Source: an uncultured Lachnospiraceae bacterium (GTDB lineage: Bacteria > Bacillota > Clostridia > Lachnospirales > Lachnospiraceae). From it: a DNA stretch of 27,704 nt. A model generated the notes under the pieces. That model had not been told where the DNA came from and searched no databases. It worked only from the letters and a program-made list of their open reading frames with translations. The position numbers and the translations under genes were made by a program. This document shows, one piece after another, positions 6,268 to 13,768 of the stretch. The stretch's first letter is position 1. Every line of letters starts with the position of its first letter. Location: contig URUU01000029.1 in assembly GCA_900551235.1 (NCBI GenBank), positions 1 to 27,704 on the forward strand, in the 5' to 3' direction.

Positions 6268-7062
6268 ATGAAAGCAATCAGAAAAACAAAAGTTACCTAT
6301 ATTATTTTATTTTTGGCGGCACTGGTACTGTTTCTTGCCGTAAAGCCAGGCACGGTGACTTATGCAGCATCAAAGAAAAATGGTCTGAAGAATTATAAGA
6401 CCATCACAGCAGAAAAATCACAGAAGATCAAAGGCATGGTCTACTCTATGGAGAAAAACGGCGATGGCTATACGGTGATCGCGGCGAAAAATGGTGACCG
6501 GAAAACGATTTTTTCTTACTGTGACAGTCCGGCGGTTACGACAAACGGAAAGTATCTGTATTATGCAACCGGTGAATTTCAGACGATGTCAAACTATCCA
6601 ATCTACAGCAATGTGGAGATTTATCAGTACAACATCAATACCCGGAAGCAGAAAAAGATCATGCAGCGAAAAGACGCCGGACTGATGATGGTGCCGTTTG
6701 CAAGTGACGGAACCTATGTATATGCCGGAAATGCAACGCAGTATGGCAGTGTATATGGCAATCTTACCGTGATCAATGCCAAAAAGAAAACGAAAGTAAC
6801 CGTTGGATGCGATGTATCAAAAGTCCAGAAAATCAAAAATAAAGTACTGGTTTCAGCAACGGATGCACCACACGGAGCCGCATTATATCTGATCAATCCA
6901 AATGGAAAGAAAGCAAAAAAACTTTCTGAAGAAAACGTGGTCAAAGTGAAAGTAAAAGGAAAGTATATCTATTTTACGGAAGCTACATTGAGCTTGCAGA
7001 GCCGCGAGTGCAGATGTGATCTGAATGGAAAAAATAAAAAAGTGCTGAAAGATTGGAAATAA
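6268..7062 (+). CDS. Secreted protein of unknown function, beta-propeller-like
   Basis: This 264-residue protein begins at the ATG at 6268, chosen for the AGAGAGGTGG upstream (6255-6264) and because it opens directly into a signal sequence or N-terminal anchor (MKAIRKTKVTYIILFLAAL, ending near TYAAS). The mature part is rich in short beta motifs repeating 'NGKYLYYA', 'DGTYVYAG', 'NKVLVSA' and 'KGKYIYFTEA'. This pattern is seen in DUF5050/TolB-like propeller proteins of Firmicutes that sit outside the membrane. I recognise no catalytic residues. It has its own promoter and diverges from the NlpC/P60 gene; both are exported and may be one surface-related cargo set of the insertion-like region. 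I cannot assign a function. A membrane-bound form is possible if the signal is not cleaved. Confidence 0.75.
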   Translation: MKAIRKTKVTYIILFLAALVLFLAVKPGTVTYAASKKNGLKNYKTITAEKSQKIKGMVYSMEKNGDGYTVIAAKNGDRKTIFSYCDSPAVTTNGKYLYYATGEFQTMSNYPIYSNVEIYQYNINTRKQKKIMQRKDAGLMMVPFASDGTYVYAGNATQYGSVYGNLTVINAKKKTKVTVGCDVSKVQKIKNKVLVSATDAPHGAALYLINPNGKKAKKLSEENVVKVKVKGKYIYFTEATLSLQSRECRCDLNGKNKKVLKDWK

Positions 7063-7137
7063 ATTTCAAAGATTATAGCAAACGAATAAAAAACAGAAAA
7101 TAATAAAACTGAGGTTAGGTTATCGCTGATTTAAGAA

Positions 7138-7166
7138 TTGACGGCTTCCTGAAAATCATGTAGAAT
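7138..7166 (+). promoter_or_regulatory. Sigma-A promoter of gpmI
   Basis: TTGACG (7138-7143), a 17-nt spacer, TAGAAT (7161-7166). It is located 80 nt upstream of gpmI and gives gpmI transcription independent of gap-pgk-tpi, from which it is separated by the insertion-like region. The 75 nt between the previous stop codon and this promoter show nothing further. Confidence 0.8.
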
Positions 7167-7245
7167 AAATGCGGAACAAATATGGTTAAAGAATCCGGGG
7201 TTTTAAGCCCTGGTATCAATCAATATATAAAGGAGAAATGGAAAA

Positions 7246-8787
7246 ATGAGCAAAAAGCCAACCGTTTTGATGATTCTTGATGGATATGGACTGAATGATA
7301 AGGTGGAGGGCAATGCCGTAGCACAGGCTAAAACGCCGGTTATGGACAAGCTGATGGCTGAGTGTCCGTTTGTAAAAGGCAATGCAAGTGGTCTGGCAGT
7401 CGGACTTCCGGATGGACAGATGGGTAACTCAGAAGTCGGACATCTGAACATGGGCGCTGGACGTATTGTATATCAGGAACTGACCAGAATCACAAAAGAG
7501 ATCCAGGATGGTGATTTCTTTAAAAATGAAGCACTGCTGCATGCAGTAAAGAATGCAAAAGAAAACGGAAGTGCACTGCATCTGTTTGGTCTGCTCTCTG
7601 ACGGCGGTGTACACAGCCACAATACACATCTGTACGCATTGCTGGAGCTGGCAAAAAGAGAAGGTCTGGAAAATGTTTATGTACATTGCTTCCTGGATGG
7701 ACGTGACACACCGCCTGCATCCGGTAAAGGCTATGTAGAGCAGCTCGTTGATAAAATGAAAGAAATCGGCGTAGGTCAGGTTGCAACCGTTATGGGACGT
7801 TACTATGCAATGGATCGTGACAACCGCTGGGATCGTGTAGAGCTGGCTTACAACGCTATGGTAAAAGGCGAAGGTGCAGAAGCAGCATGCGGCATCTGTG
7901 CAGTACAGAATTCTTACGATAACGGAAAGAACGATGAGTTCGTTGTTCCGGCTGTTGTCAAGAAAGACGGAGCAGCAGTTGCAACGATCAAAGACAAAGA
8001 TTCTGTAATCTTCTTCAACTTCCGCCCAGACCGTGCAAGAGAGATCACCCGTGCATTCTGTGCAGATGAATTTGACGGATTTGCAAGAGAAAAGAGACTG
8101 GATCTGACTTATGTATGTTTCACAGAGTACGATGAGACGATCCCGAACAAAGAAGTAGCATTCCACAAAGTTTCTATTACAAATACATTCGGCGAGTTCC
8201 TGGCAGCAAACAATATGACACAGGCAAGAATCGCTGAGACAGAAAAATATGCACACGTTACGTTCTTCTTCAACGGCGGCGTAGAAGAGCCGAACAAAGG
8301 CGAGGACCGTATCCTGGTAAAATCTCCGAAGGTAGCTACTTACGACCTGAAACCGGAGATGAGTGCTTACGAAGTATGCGATAAACTGACCGGAGCCATC
8401 CGTTCTGAAAAATACGATGTGATCATCATTAACTTTGCAAATCCGGATATGGTAGGACATACCGGTATCCAGGCAGCAGCGATCGCAGCAGTGGAAGCAG
8501 TTGATGAGTGCGTAGGCAAGACCGTAGAAGCTCTGAAAGAAGTTGACGGACAGATGTTTATCTGTGCTGACCACGGAAATGCGGAACAGCTCATTGATTA
8601 CGAAACAGGTGCACCATTTACTGCACATACCACCAACCCGGTTCCGTTCATTCTGGTAAATTATGACGAGAACTACACACTGCGTGAAGGCGGATGCCTG
8701 GCAGACATCGCTCCGACTCTGATCGAGATGATGGGTATGCAGCAGCCGGCTGAAATGACCGGAAAATCCCTGCTGGTTCGCAAATAA
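7246..8787 (+). CDS. gpmI: 2,3-bisphosphoglycerate-independent phosphoglycerate mutase
   Basis: This 513-residue Mn-dependent enzyme of the alkaline phosphatase superfamily interconverts 3- and 2-phosphoglycerate in glycolysis. The metal-binding D12 lies in MILDGYG and the phosphorylated nucleophile S62 in QMGNSEVGH. Further family motifs are SDGGVHSH, the substrate-binding FLDGRDTPP, MGRYYAMDRDNRWDR, FFNFRPDRAREIT, NFANPDMVGHTG and ADHGNAEQ. The length is typical (~510). The ATG at 7246 is preceded by AAGGAGA (7230-7236). The codons are as strongly biased as those of pgk and tpi. It has its own promoter (7138-7166). A terminator-like hairpin that overlaps the eno ribosome binding site follows 29 nt after the stop. 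Confidence 0.99.
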   Translation: MSKKPTVLMILDGYGLNDKVEGNAVAQAKTPVMDKLMAECPFVKGNASGLAVGLPDGQMGNSEVGHLNMGAGRIVYQELTRITKEIQDGDFFKNEALLHAVKNAKENGSALHLFGLLSDGGVHSHNTHLYALLELAKREGLENVYVHCFLDGRDTPPASGKGYVEQLVDKMKEIGVGQVATVMGRYYAMDRDNRWDRVELAYNAMVKGEGAEAACGICAVQNSYDNGKNDEFVVPAVVKKDGAAVATIKDKDSVIFFNFRPDRAREITRAFCADEFDGFAREKRLDLTYVCFTEYDETIPNKEVAFHKVSITNTFGEFLAANNMTQARIAETEKYAHVTFFFNGGVEEPNKGEDRILVKSPKVATYDLKPEMSAYEVCDKLTGAIRSEKYDVIIINFANPDMVGHTGIQAAAIAAVEAVDECVGKTVEALKEVDGQMFICADHGNAEQLIDYETGAPFTAHTTNPVPFILVNYDENYTLREGGCLADIAPTLIEMMGMQQPAEMTGKSLLVRK

Positions 8788-8816
8788 TCAGCAATCGCAA
8801 TCGTGCATAGATGAAG

Positions 8817-8857
8817 AAAAAAAGGACACACTATCCATAAGGAGGTGTGTCTTTTTT
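8817..8857 (+). terminator. Terminator-like hairpin enclosing the eno ribosome binding site
   Basis: An A-run plus GACACAC (8825-8831) pairs with GTGTGTC (8845-8851) and the following six T. The loop (8832-8844) holds most of the eno Shine-Dalgarno AAGGAGG (8839-8845), and the T-run ends directly at the eno ATG. It has the features of an intrinsic terminator for gpmI and at the same time covers the eno translation start. Confidence 0.75.
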
Positions 8858-10105
8858 ATGAAAAAATTTATTGCAATCCAGGATGTTTACGCAAGGGAAA
8901 TTATGGATTCCAGAGGAAATCCTACGATAGAGGTAGAAGTACTGGCACAGGGGGATGTGGTAGGCAGGGCAGCAGTGCCGTCCGGAGCATCTACAGGACA
9001 GTTTGAGGCGACAGAGCTTCGCGATGGAGAAAAACGTTATCACGGTCTCGGCGTGCGCCGTGCCGTGGAACATGTCAACACGATACTGGCAGAGCGCATC
9101 ATCGGAGATAATATACTGGAACAGCGGAAAATAGATGCGAAACTCTGCCGCGTGGACGGAACAGAGAACAAGGAAAATCTGGGTGCCAATGCGATCCTGG
9201 GGGTGTCGATGGCAGTGGCACAGACCGCGGCAAAAGCATTGCAGATACCGTTGTATCAGTATCTTGGCGGAACTTTTGCACATGTGATGCCGGTTCCGAT
9301 GATGAACATTTTAAATGGCGGCAGGCATGCTTCGAACACCGTTGATCTTCAGGAATTTATGATCATGCCGGTTGGAGCGGAAAATTTTTCGAAAGGACTT
9401 CAGATGTGTGCGGAAATCTATCACACACTGAAAAAAATCCTGGATGCAAGAGGATTATCGACCGGCGTAGGAGATGAGGGTGGATTTGCCCCGGATCTTA
9501 AGGACTCCGAAGAAGTACTGCAGGTCATTGTAGAAGCAGTAGAAAAAAGCGGCTATCAGATGAAACAGGATATTGTAATCGCACTGGATGCAGCCGCAAG
9601 TGAACTTTATGACGAAAAACGGGGAATGTATCATTTTGCCGGGGAAGGAAAAGACCGTACCACAGACGAAATGATCGATTATTATAAACGATTGACAGAG
9701 AAATTTCCGATTTTTTCGATTGAGGACGGATTGTTTGAAGATGACTGGGCCGGGTGGAAAAAACTCACAGAAGAACTGGGCGAGCAGGTTCAGCTTGTCG
9801 GGGATGACCTGTTTGTGACCAATCCCAAAAGACTGCAGAAAGGGATCAAACTGGGTGCGGCAAATGCAATTCTTGTGAAGGTCAATCAGATCGGAACTCT
9901 GACAGAGGCATTTGAAGCGATCGAACTTGCGAAACGCAGCGGCTACCGCACGATCATTTCCCACCGGTCGGGGGAAACGGAAGATACGATGATCGCAGAT
10001 ATCGCGGTCGCAGCGGGAGCAGGACAGATCAAAACCGGTGCGCCGTGCCGAAGCGAAAGAATCGCGAAATATAACCAATTATTGCGTATTGAAGAGCATA
10101 TTTAA
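8858..10105 (+). CDS. eno: Enolase
   Basis: This 415-residue enzyme dehydrates 2-phosphoglycerate to phosphoenolpyruvate. All catalytic and metal-binding elements are visible: the mobile loop PSGASTGQFEA, NGGRHASNTVD, CAEIYH, the acid/base Glu in GVGDEGGFAPD, metal ligands in ALDAAASE, SIEDGL and LVGDDLFVTN, the catalytic Lys in ILVKVNQIGT, and the final GQIKTGAPCRSER. It is slightly shorter than the usual ~430 residues. Its codons are much less biased than those of pgk, tpi and gpmI (mixed Leu, Ile and Arg codons), and its sequence departs from the common MNYLEI-type Firmicute enolase start. It may therefore be a lower-expressed or second enolase. Its ribosome binding site lies inside a terminator-like hairpin. 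No promoter is evident in the 70-nt spacer, so read-through from gpmI is likely. Confidence 0.96.
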   Translation: MKKFIAIQDVYAREIMDSRGNPTIEVEVLAQGDVVGRAAVPSGASTGQFEATELRDGEKRYHGLGVRRAVEHVNTILAERIIGDNILEQRKIDAKLCRVDGTENKENLGANAILGVSMAVAQTAAKALQIPLYQYLGGTFAHVMPVPMMNILNGGRHASNTVDLQEFMIMPVGAENFSKGLQMCAEIYHTLKKILDARGLSTGVGDEGGFAPDLKDSEEVLQVIVEAVEKSGYQMKQDIVIALDAAASELYDEKRGMYHFAGEGKDRTTDEMIDYYKRLTEKFPIFSIEDGLFEDDWAGWKKLTEELGEQVQLVGDDLFVTNPKRLQKGIKLGAANAILVKVNQIGTLTEAFEAIELAKRSGYRTIISHRSGETEDTMIADIAVAAGAGQIKTGAPCRSERIAKYNQLLRIEEHI

Positions 10106-10106
10106 G

Positions 10107-10136
10107 TTGACAAGGAAATACAAACTATGCTAAACT
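10107..10136 (+). promoter_or_regulatory. Sigma-A promoter of secG (and probably rnr-smpB)
   Basis: Perfect TTGACA (10107-10112), an 18-nt spacer and TAAACT (10131-10136), beginning 2 nt after the eno stop codon. Confidence 0.75.
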
Positions 10137-10164
10137 GTTTTTGTTTGGTATAGGAGGTGTTAAC

Positions 10165-10401
10165 GTGACGATTTTAAGAACAGTTATCAATATACTTTTT
10201 ATTTTGGATTGTATTGCACTGACCGTTATCGTATTGATGCAGGAAGGAAAGTCCGCAGGACTGGGAGCTATCGCAGGTGCAGCAGATACTTACTGGGGAA
10301 AGAACAAAGGACGCTCTATGGAGGGTGCACTTGTAAAGTCCACGAAGTTTCTGGCAATCGCGTTTATCGTGGTTTCTGTAATCCTGAATCTGAACTTCTA
10401 A
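10165..10401 (+). CDS. secG: Preprotein translocase subunit SecG
   Basis: This is a 78-residue inner-membrane protein of the SecYEG channel, which helps SecA-driven export. Two transmembrane helices are seen (about residues 4-26 and 59-77), joined by the conserved MQEGKSAGLGAI...GAADTYWGKNKGRS segment typical of SecG. The start is a GTG at 10165, chosen because AGGAGG (10152-10157) is correctly spaced from it; an in-frame TTG at 10141 would place that site inside the gene. Order secG-rnr-smpB-ssrA is a known Firmicute cluster. It is transcribed from its own promoter, and a hairpin terminator lies between it and rnr. Confidence 0.93.
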   Translation: MTILRTVINILFILDCIALTVIVLMQEGKSAGLGAIAGAADTYWGKNKGRSMEGALVKSTKFLAIAFIVVSVILNLNF

Positions 10402-10441
10402 AGAAAACGGAAGAACCTGCCGCTGGCAGCTTTCTTGCGGA

Positions 10442-10455
10442 AACGTTGCAACGTT
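10442..10455 (+). repeat. 14-bp perfect palindrome downstream of secG
   Basis: AACGTTGCAACGTT is its own reverse complement and directly abuts the terminator stem at 10456. It could be an operator for a dimeric regulator or simply an extension of the terminator structure. Confidence 0.4.
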
Positions 10456-10493
10456 AAAACACTCTTGTGGTTGGTACTGCAGGGGTGTTTTTT
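10456..10493 (+). terminator. Terminator between secG and rnr
   Basis: AAAACACTC (10456-10464) pairs with GGGTGTTTT (10483-10491), with one G-U pair, over an 18-nt loop and runs into further T. It is A/U-rich and probably partial, allowing read-through into rnr. Confidence 0.65.
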
Positions 10494-10515
10494 CATTTGA
10501 TTTACAGGAGGAATT

Positions 10516-12648
10516 ATGGACAGCAGACAGTTGGAAAAACGAAAAAAGGTTCTTTTGGACCTGATGAATGATAAAATATATGTGCCTATGAAGATCAAAG
10601 AGCTTGCCATCATACTTCAGGTATCGAAAGAAGAACGGGCGGATCTGGAACTGGTATTAAATGAACTTCTGACCGAAGGCAAGATCGAAATCTCCAAAAG
10701 AGGAAAATATAAGATTGCAAAAGAGAAAACCGTTACCGGAACGTTTGTAACCCATCCGAAAGGATTTGGATTTATTGAAGTAGAAGGCAGGGACGATGAT
10801 ATTTTTGTATCGGAAGAAAACACCGGCAATGCTTTTTACGGGGATGTGGTGCAGGCAACGCTGATATCCGGCAATACTGGAAAACGGCAGGAAGGACGTA
10901 TTACACAGGTCATTTCCCATACAGTCACAGAAGTGGTTGGCACTTATGAGAAAAGCAAAAACTTTGGATTTGTGGTACCGGACAATCAGAAAATCCTTCA
11001 GGATATTTTTATTCCGCAGGAATGTGCAAAAGGTGCGGTCAATGGTCATAAAGTGATCGCAGAGATCACTTCCTATGGAAGCAGCCGGAAAAAGCCGGAA
11101 GGAAAGATCACAAAGATCATCGGACATATCAGTGATCCGGGAACGGATGTCCTTTCGATCGTTTATGCAAAAGAGCTTCCGTTTGAATTTCCGGAAAAGG
11201 TACTCAATCAGGCAGAACGCGTAAAGGAAGAAGTCAGCGAAGCCGATATGCAGGGAAGGCTGGATCTGCGAAACGTGCAGATGGTCACGATCGACGGCGA
11301 GGATGCAAAGGATCTGGATGATGCCGTATCACTGGAAAAAGATGGAAATATCTGGCATCTGGGCGTGCATATCGCGGATGTGACCAATTACGTCCAGGAA
11401 AACAGTGCGCTGGACTGGGAGGCAAAAAAACGCGGCACCAGCGTTTATCTGGTAGACCGGGTGATCCCGATGCTTCCAAGGAGACTTTCCAATGGCATCT
11501 GTTCTTTGAATGCAGGCTGTGACCGCCTGGCACTGAGCTGCCTGATGGACATTGATGAGAAAGGCAAAGTGATCGGCAGCCAGATCGCGGAGACCGTGAT
11601 CCGGGTAGATCAGCGTATGACGTACACCAGCGTGAAAAAAATTCTGGAGGATAAGGACGCAGAAGAAATCGAAAAATACCAGGAATTTGTTCCGATGTTT
11701 GAAGATATGAAAGAATTGTCGGCACTGCTTCGCAAAAACCGCCATGCACGCGGCTCCATTGACTTTGATTTTCCGGAAGCAAAGATCATTCTGGATAAAA
11801 AAGGCAGACCGGTTGATATTAAACCATATGAGACAAATACCGCAACAAAAATCATCGAAGATTTTATGCTGCTTGCAAATGAGACGGTAGCATCCGAATA
11901 CTTCTGGCAGGAAATACCGTTTTTATATCGTGTCCACGACACACCGGATCCGGAGAAGATCCAGGCACTTGCAGAATTTATCCGCGGTTTCGGTTATGGA
12001 TTAAAAGGAGTCCAGGACGAAGTACATCCAAAAGAACTGCAGAAGCTTCTGGCAAGGATCGCAGATTCACCGGAAGAAGCACTGATCAGCCGTCTGACAT
12101 TGCGTTCCATGAAACAGGCAAAATATTCGACGGAATGCAGCGGACATTTCGGACTGGCAGCAAAATACTACACACATTTTACTTCGCCGATCCGCCGTTA
12201 TCCGGATCTGCAGATCCACCGGATCATCAAAGAGAACCTGCGTGGAAAATTAAATGCACAGCGGGTCGCCCACTACCAGGAAATCCTGCCGGAAGTGGCA
12301 GAACATTCCAGTAAGGCAGAACGCAGAGCAGACGAAGCCGAGCGTGACACCGACAAGATGAAAAAAGCAGAGTACATGCAGCAGCACATCGGGGAAGAGT
12401 ATGAAGGCGTCATTTCCAGCATCACATCCTGGGGGATGTATGTGGAACTGCCAAATACGATCGAGGGATTGATTCATGTTGCAAATCTTTATGATGACAG
12501 GTACTATTATAATGAAACAACACATGAGATGGTCGGTGCGGATCTGGGAAAAGTTTACAAACTGGGACAGAGCATCCGGGTGCGTGTACTTAGTGCAGAC
12601 AAAGAGAATGCAGCGATTGATTTTGTGCCGGCAGCTATGTGGGGATAA
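10516..12648 (+). CDS. rnr: Ribonuclease R
   Basis: This 710-residue processive 3'-5' exoribonuclease degrades structured RNA and, with SmpB-tmRNA, the faulty mRNA of rescued ribosomes. Domains in order: an N-terminal winged-helix RNB-associated domain (~1-70), two cold-shock RNA-binding domains (~75-215; TGTFVTHPKGFGFIEV and GTYEKSKNFGFVVP), the RNB catalytic core (~245-575) with Mg-binding aspartates in TIDGEDAKDLDDAV (D260, D263, D266, D268, D269), and a C-terminal S1 domain (~627-705; YEGVISSITSWGMYVELP). The length fits the family (700-800). The ATG at 10516 follows AGGAGG. A 21-nt spacer to smpB indicates cotranscription. Confidence 0.98.
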   Translation: MDSRQLEKRKKVLLDLMNDKIYVPMKIKELAIILQVSKEERADLELVLNELLTEGKIEISKRGKYKIAKEKTVTGTFVTHPKGFGFIEVEGRDDDIFVSEENTGNAFYGDVVQATLISGNTGKRQEGRITQVISHTVTEVVGTYEKSKNFGFVVPDNQKILQDIFIPQECAKGAVNGHKVIAEITSYGSSRKKPEGKITKIIGHISDPGTDVLSIVYAKELPFEFPEKVLNQAERVKEEVSEADMQGRLDLRNVQMVTIDGEDAKDLDDAVSLEKDGNIWHLGVHIADVTNYVQENSALDWEAKKRGTSVYLVDRVIPMLPRRLSNGICSLNAGCDRLALSCLMDIDEKGKVIGSQIAETVIRVDQRMTYTSVKKILEDKDAEEIEKYQEFVPMFEDMKELSALLRKNRHARGSIDFDFPEAKIILDKKGRPVDIKPYETNTATKIIEDFMLLANETVASEYFWQEIPFLYRVHDTPDPEKIQALAEFIRGFGYGLKGVQDEVHPKELQKLLARIADSPEEALISRLTLRSMKQAKYSTECSGHFGLAAKYYTHFTSPIRRYPDLQIHRIIKENLRGKLNAQRVAHYQEILPEVAEHSSKAERRADEAERDTDKMKKAEYMQQHIGEEYEGVISSITSWGMYVELPNTIEGLIHVANLYDDRYYYNETTHEMVGADLGKVYKLGQSIRVRVLSADKENAAIDFVPAAMWG

Positions 12649-12669
12649 ATCAGAAACGGGAGGAAAGAT

Positions 12670-13134
12670 ATGGGAGCAGAATCCATAAAACTGATCGCAA
12701 ACAACAAAAAAGCATATCATGATTATTTTATAGAAGATACGTACGAAGCGGGGATATCCCTGCATGGGACAGAAGTAAAGTCCCTTCGCATGGGAAAATG
12801 CAGCGTCAAAGAGTCCTTTGTACGTATTGAAAATGGGGAAGTATTTATTTATGGCATGCATATCAGTCCGTACGAAAAAGGAAATATTTTCAACAAAGAT
12901 CCGATGCGTGTGAAAAAACTGTTGATGCACCGCTATGAGATCAACAAGATCGAAGGGAAGATCGCAGAAAAAGGGTATACACTCGTGCCACTGAAAGTAT
13001 ACTTTAAAGGAAGCCTGGTGAAAGTATCGATCGGACTTGCAAAAGGCAAGAAACTGTACGACAAGCGGCAGGACATTGCAAAGAAGGATATGAGAAGAGA
13101 AGCAGAGCGTGAATTTAAAATACGAAATCTGTAA
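12670..13134 (+). CDS. smpB: SsrA-binding protein SmpB
   Basis: This 154-residue protein binds the tRNA-like domain of tmRNA and takes it to stalled ribosomes, standing in for the anticodon stem. It has the family's OB-fold motifs: IANNKKAYHDYFIEDTYEAG, GTEVKSLRMGKCSVKESFV, then HISPYEKGN and RKLL-like VKKLLMHRYEI. It ends in the basic tail KGKKLYDKRQDIAKKDMRRE that reaches the decoding centre. The length is typical (~150-160). GGGAGGAAA lies just before the ATG. It follows rnr by 21 nt and precedes ssrA, its RNA partner, which has a separate promoter. Confidence 0.98.
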   Translation: MGAESIKLIANNKKAYHDYFIEDTYEAGISLHGTEVKSLRMGKCSVKESFVRIENGEVFIYGMHISPYEKGNIFNKDPMRVKKLLMHRYEINKIEGKIAEKGYTLVPLKVYFKGSLVKVSIGLAKGKKLYDKRQDIAKKDMRREAEREFKIRNL

Positions 13135-13199
13135 AAACGGAATATTCAGAAAAAACAAAAAGATGACAAAAAATAAAAAGTGAAATTAAAAAAAGACAC

Positions 13200-13228
13200 T
13201 TTACAAATGTATGTTTCGGGTGTAGAAT
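13200..13228 (+). promoter_or_regulatory. Sigma-A promoter of ssrA
   Basis: TTTACA (13200-13205), a 17-nt spacer, TAGAAT (13223-13228). Predicted start near 13235, giving a ~28-nt precursor leader before the mature tmRNA 5' end. Confidence 0.75.
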
Positions 13229-13262
13229 AAAGACCACTGTAAGATTATCTTCAAACAAACCA

Positions 13263-13608
13263 GGGCTTGTACTGGTTTCGACGGGGGTTTTGCAGTCAGG
13301 GAAGCCATCTGCGGGCCGGGACCGCACAGTAAACCGGAAACTAAATATAAACGCAGAAGATAATTACGCGTTAGCAGCCTAAGGGCTGCTTGTCGGCAGG
13401 AGGTTGCTCACAGCTTCCCCAACCGGCATCAAATCCTGTGAGGCACTCTGTGGCCAAAGCTTTGCGGCGGCAGAAGAACTTATGAAGCTACTGAGGCTGT
13501 GAACCTGTCATTAGGTGCACAGTTGAGGGAATGTCAAAATAATGACTGTGATGGGAGATGCCTTGATGAATAGGCTTTCGGACAGGGGTTCGATTCCCCT
13601 CAGGTCCA
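13263..13608 (+). ncRNA. ssrA: Transfer-messenger RNA (tmRNA)
   Basis: This is the tmRNA that rescues ribosomes stalled on mRNAs lacking stop codons and tags the nascent chain for proteolysis. The 5' end GGGCTTGTACTGGTTTCGACG is the tmRNA hallmark (written here as its first 20-odd bases, 13263-13283 inclusive). The acceptor stem pairs GGGCTTG (13263-13269) with CAGGTCC (13601-13607) with two G-U pairs. The T-arm AGGGG-TTCGATT-CCCCT precedes it. The tag frame is 13353-13382 and encodes AEDNYALAA followed by TAA, ending in the ALAA degradation signal. The discriminator is A13608 and the next bases are TCG, so CCA is not encoded and must be added by the CCA enzyme. Downstream of smpB, with its own promoter and terminator. 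Confidence 0.96.
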
Positions 13609-13616
13609 TCGTAAAG

Positions 13617-13640
13617 AGCTCGATTTTATCGGGCTTTTTT
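13617..13640 (+). terminator. Terminator of ssrA
   Basis: AGCTCGAT (13617-13624) and ATCGGGCT (13628-13635) form an 8-bp stem with a TTT loop and one G-U pair, followed by a T-run to 13640. Confidence 0.88.
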
Positions 13641-13689
13641 GTTGTGTAAATTTCATCAATTAAAATTTGCAAAGCTTGTTTTATCGTTG

Positions 13690-13718
13690 TGGACTTCTGG
13701 CAAAAAATGTGTTAAAAT
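13690..13718 (+). promoter_or_regulatory. Candidate extended -10 promoter of the first GH20 gene
   Basis: TGGACT (13690-13695), a 17-nt spacer ending in TGT, TAAAAT (13713-13718). The TGn extension compensates for a moderate -35. It lies 50 nt before the start codon. Confidence 0.6.
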
Positions 13719-13768
13719 AAAATGCGTATTTAGTAACATTGGATAACATAACGAAGAGGAGGAAGTTT

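Noticed and set aside
7429..8628. Long antisense open frame (399 codons) within gpmI
   Set aside because: It is a mirror effect of gpmI's strong codon bias; the product is Cys/Phe-rich with no family features. Similar antisense frames in pgk, eno and rnr were rejected for the same reason.
13601..13610. tmRNA 3' end as an integration site for a mobile element
   Set aside because: ssrA is a common target, but no integrase or repeated ssrA 3' end is found downstream; the GH20 gene follows directly.
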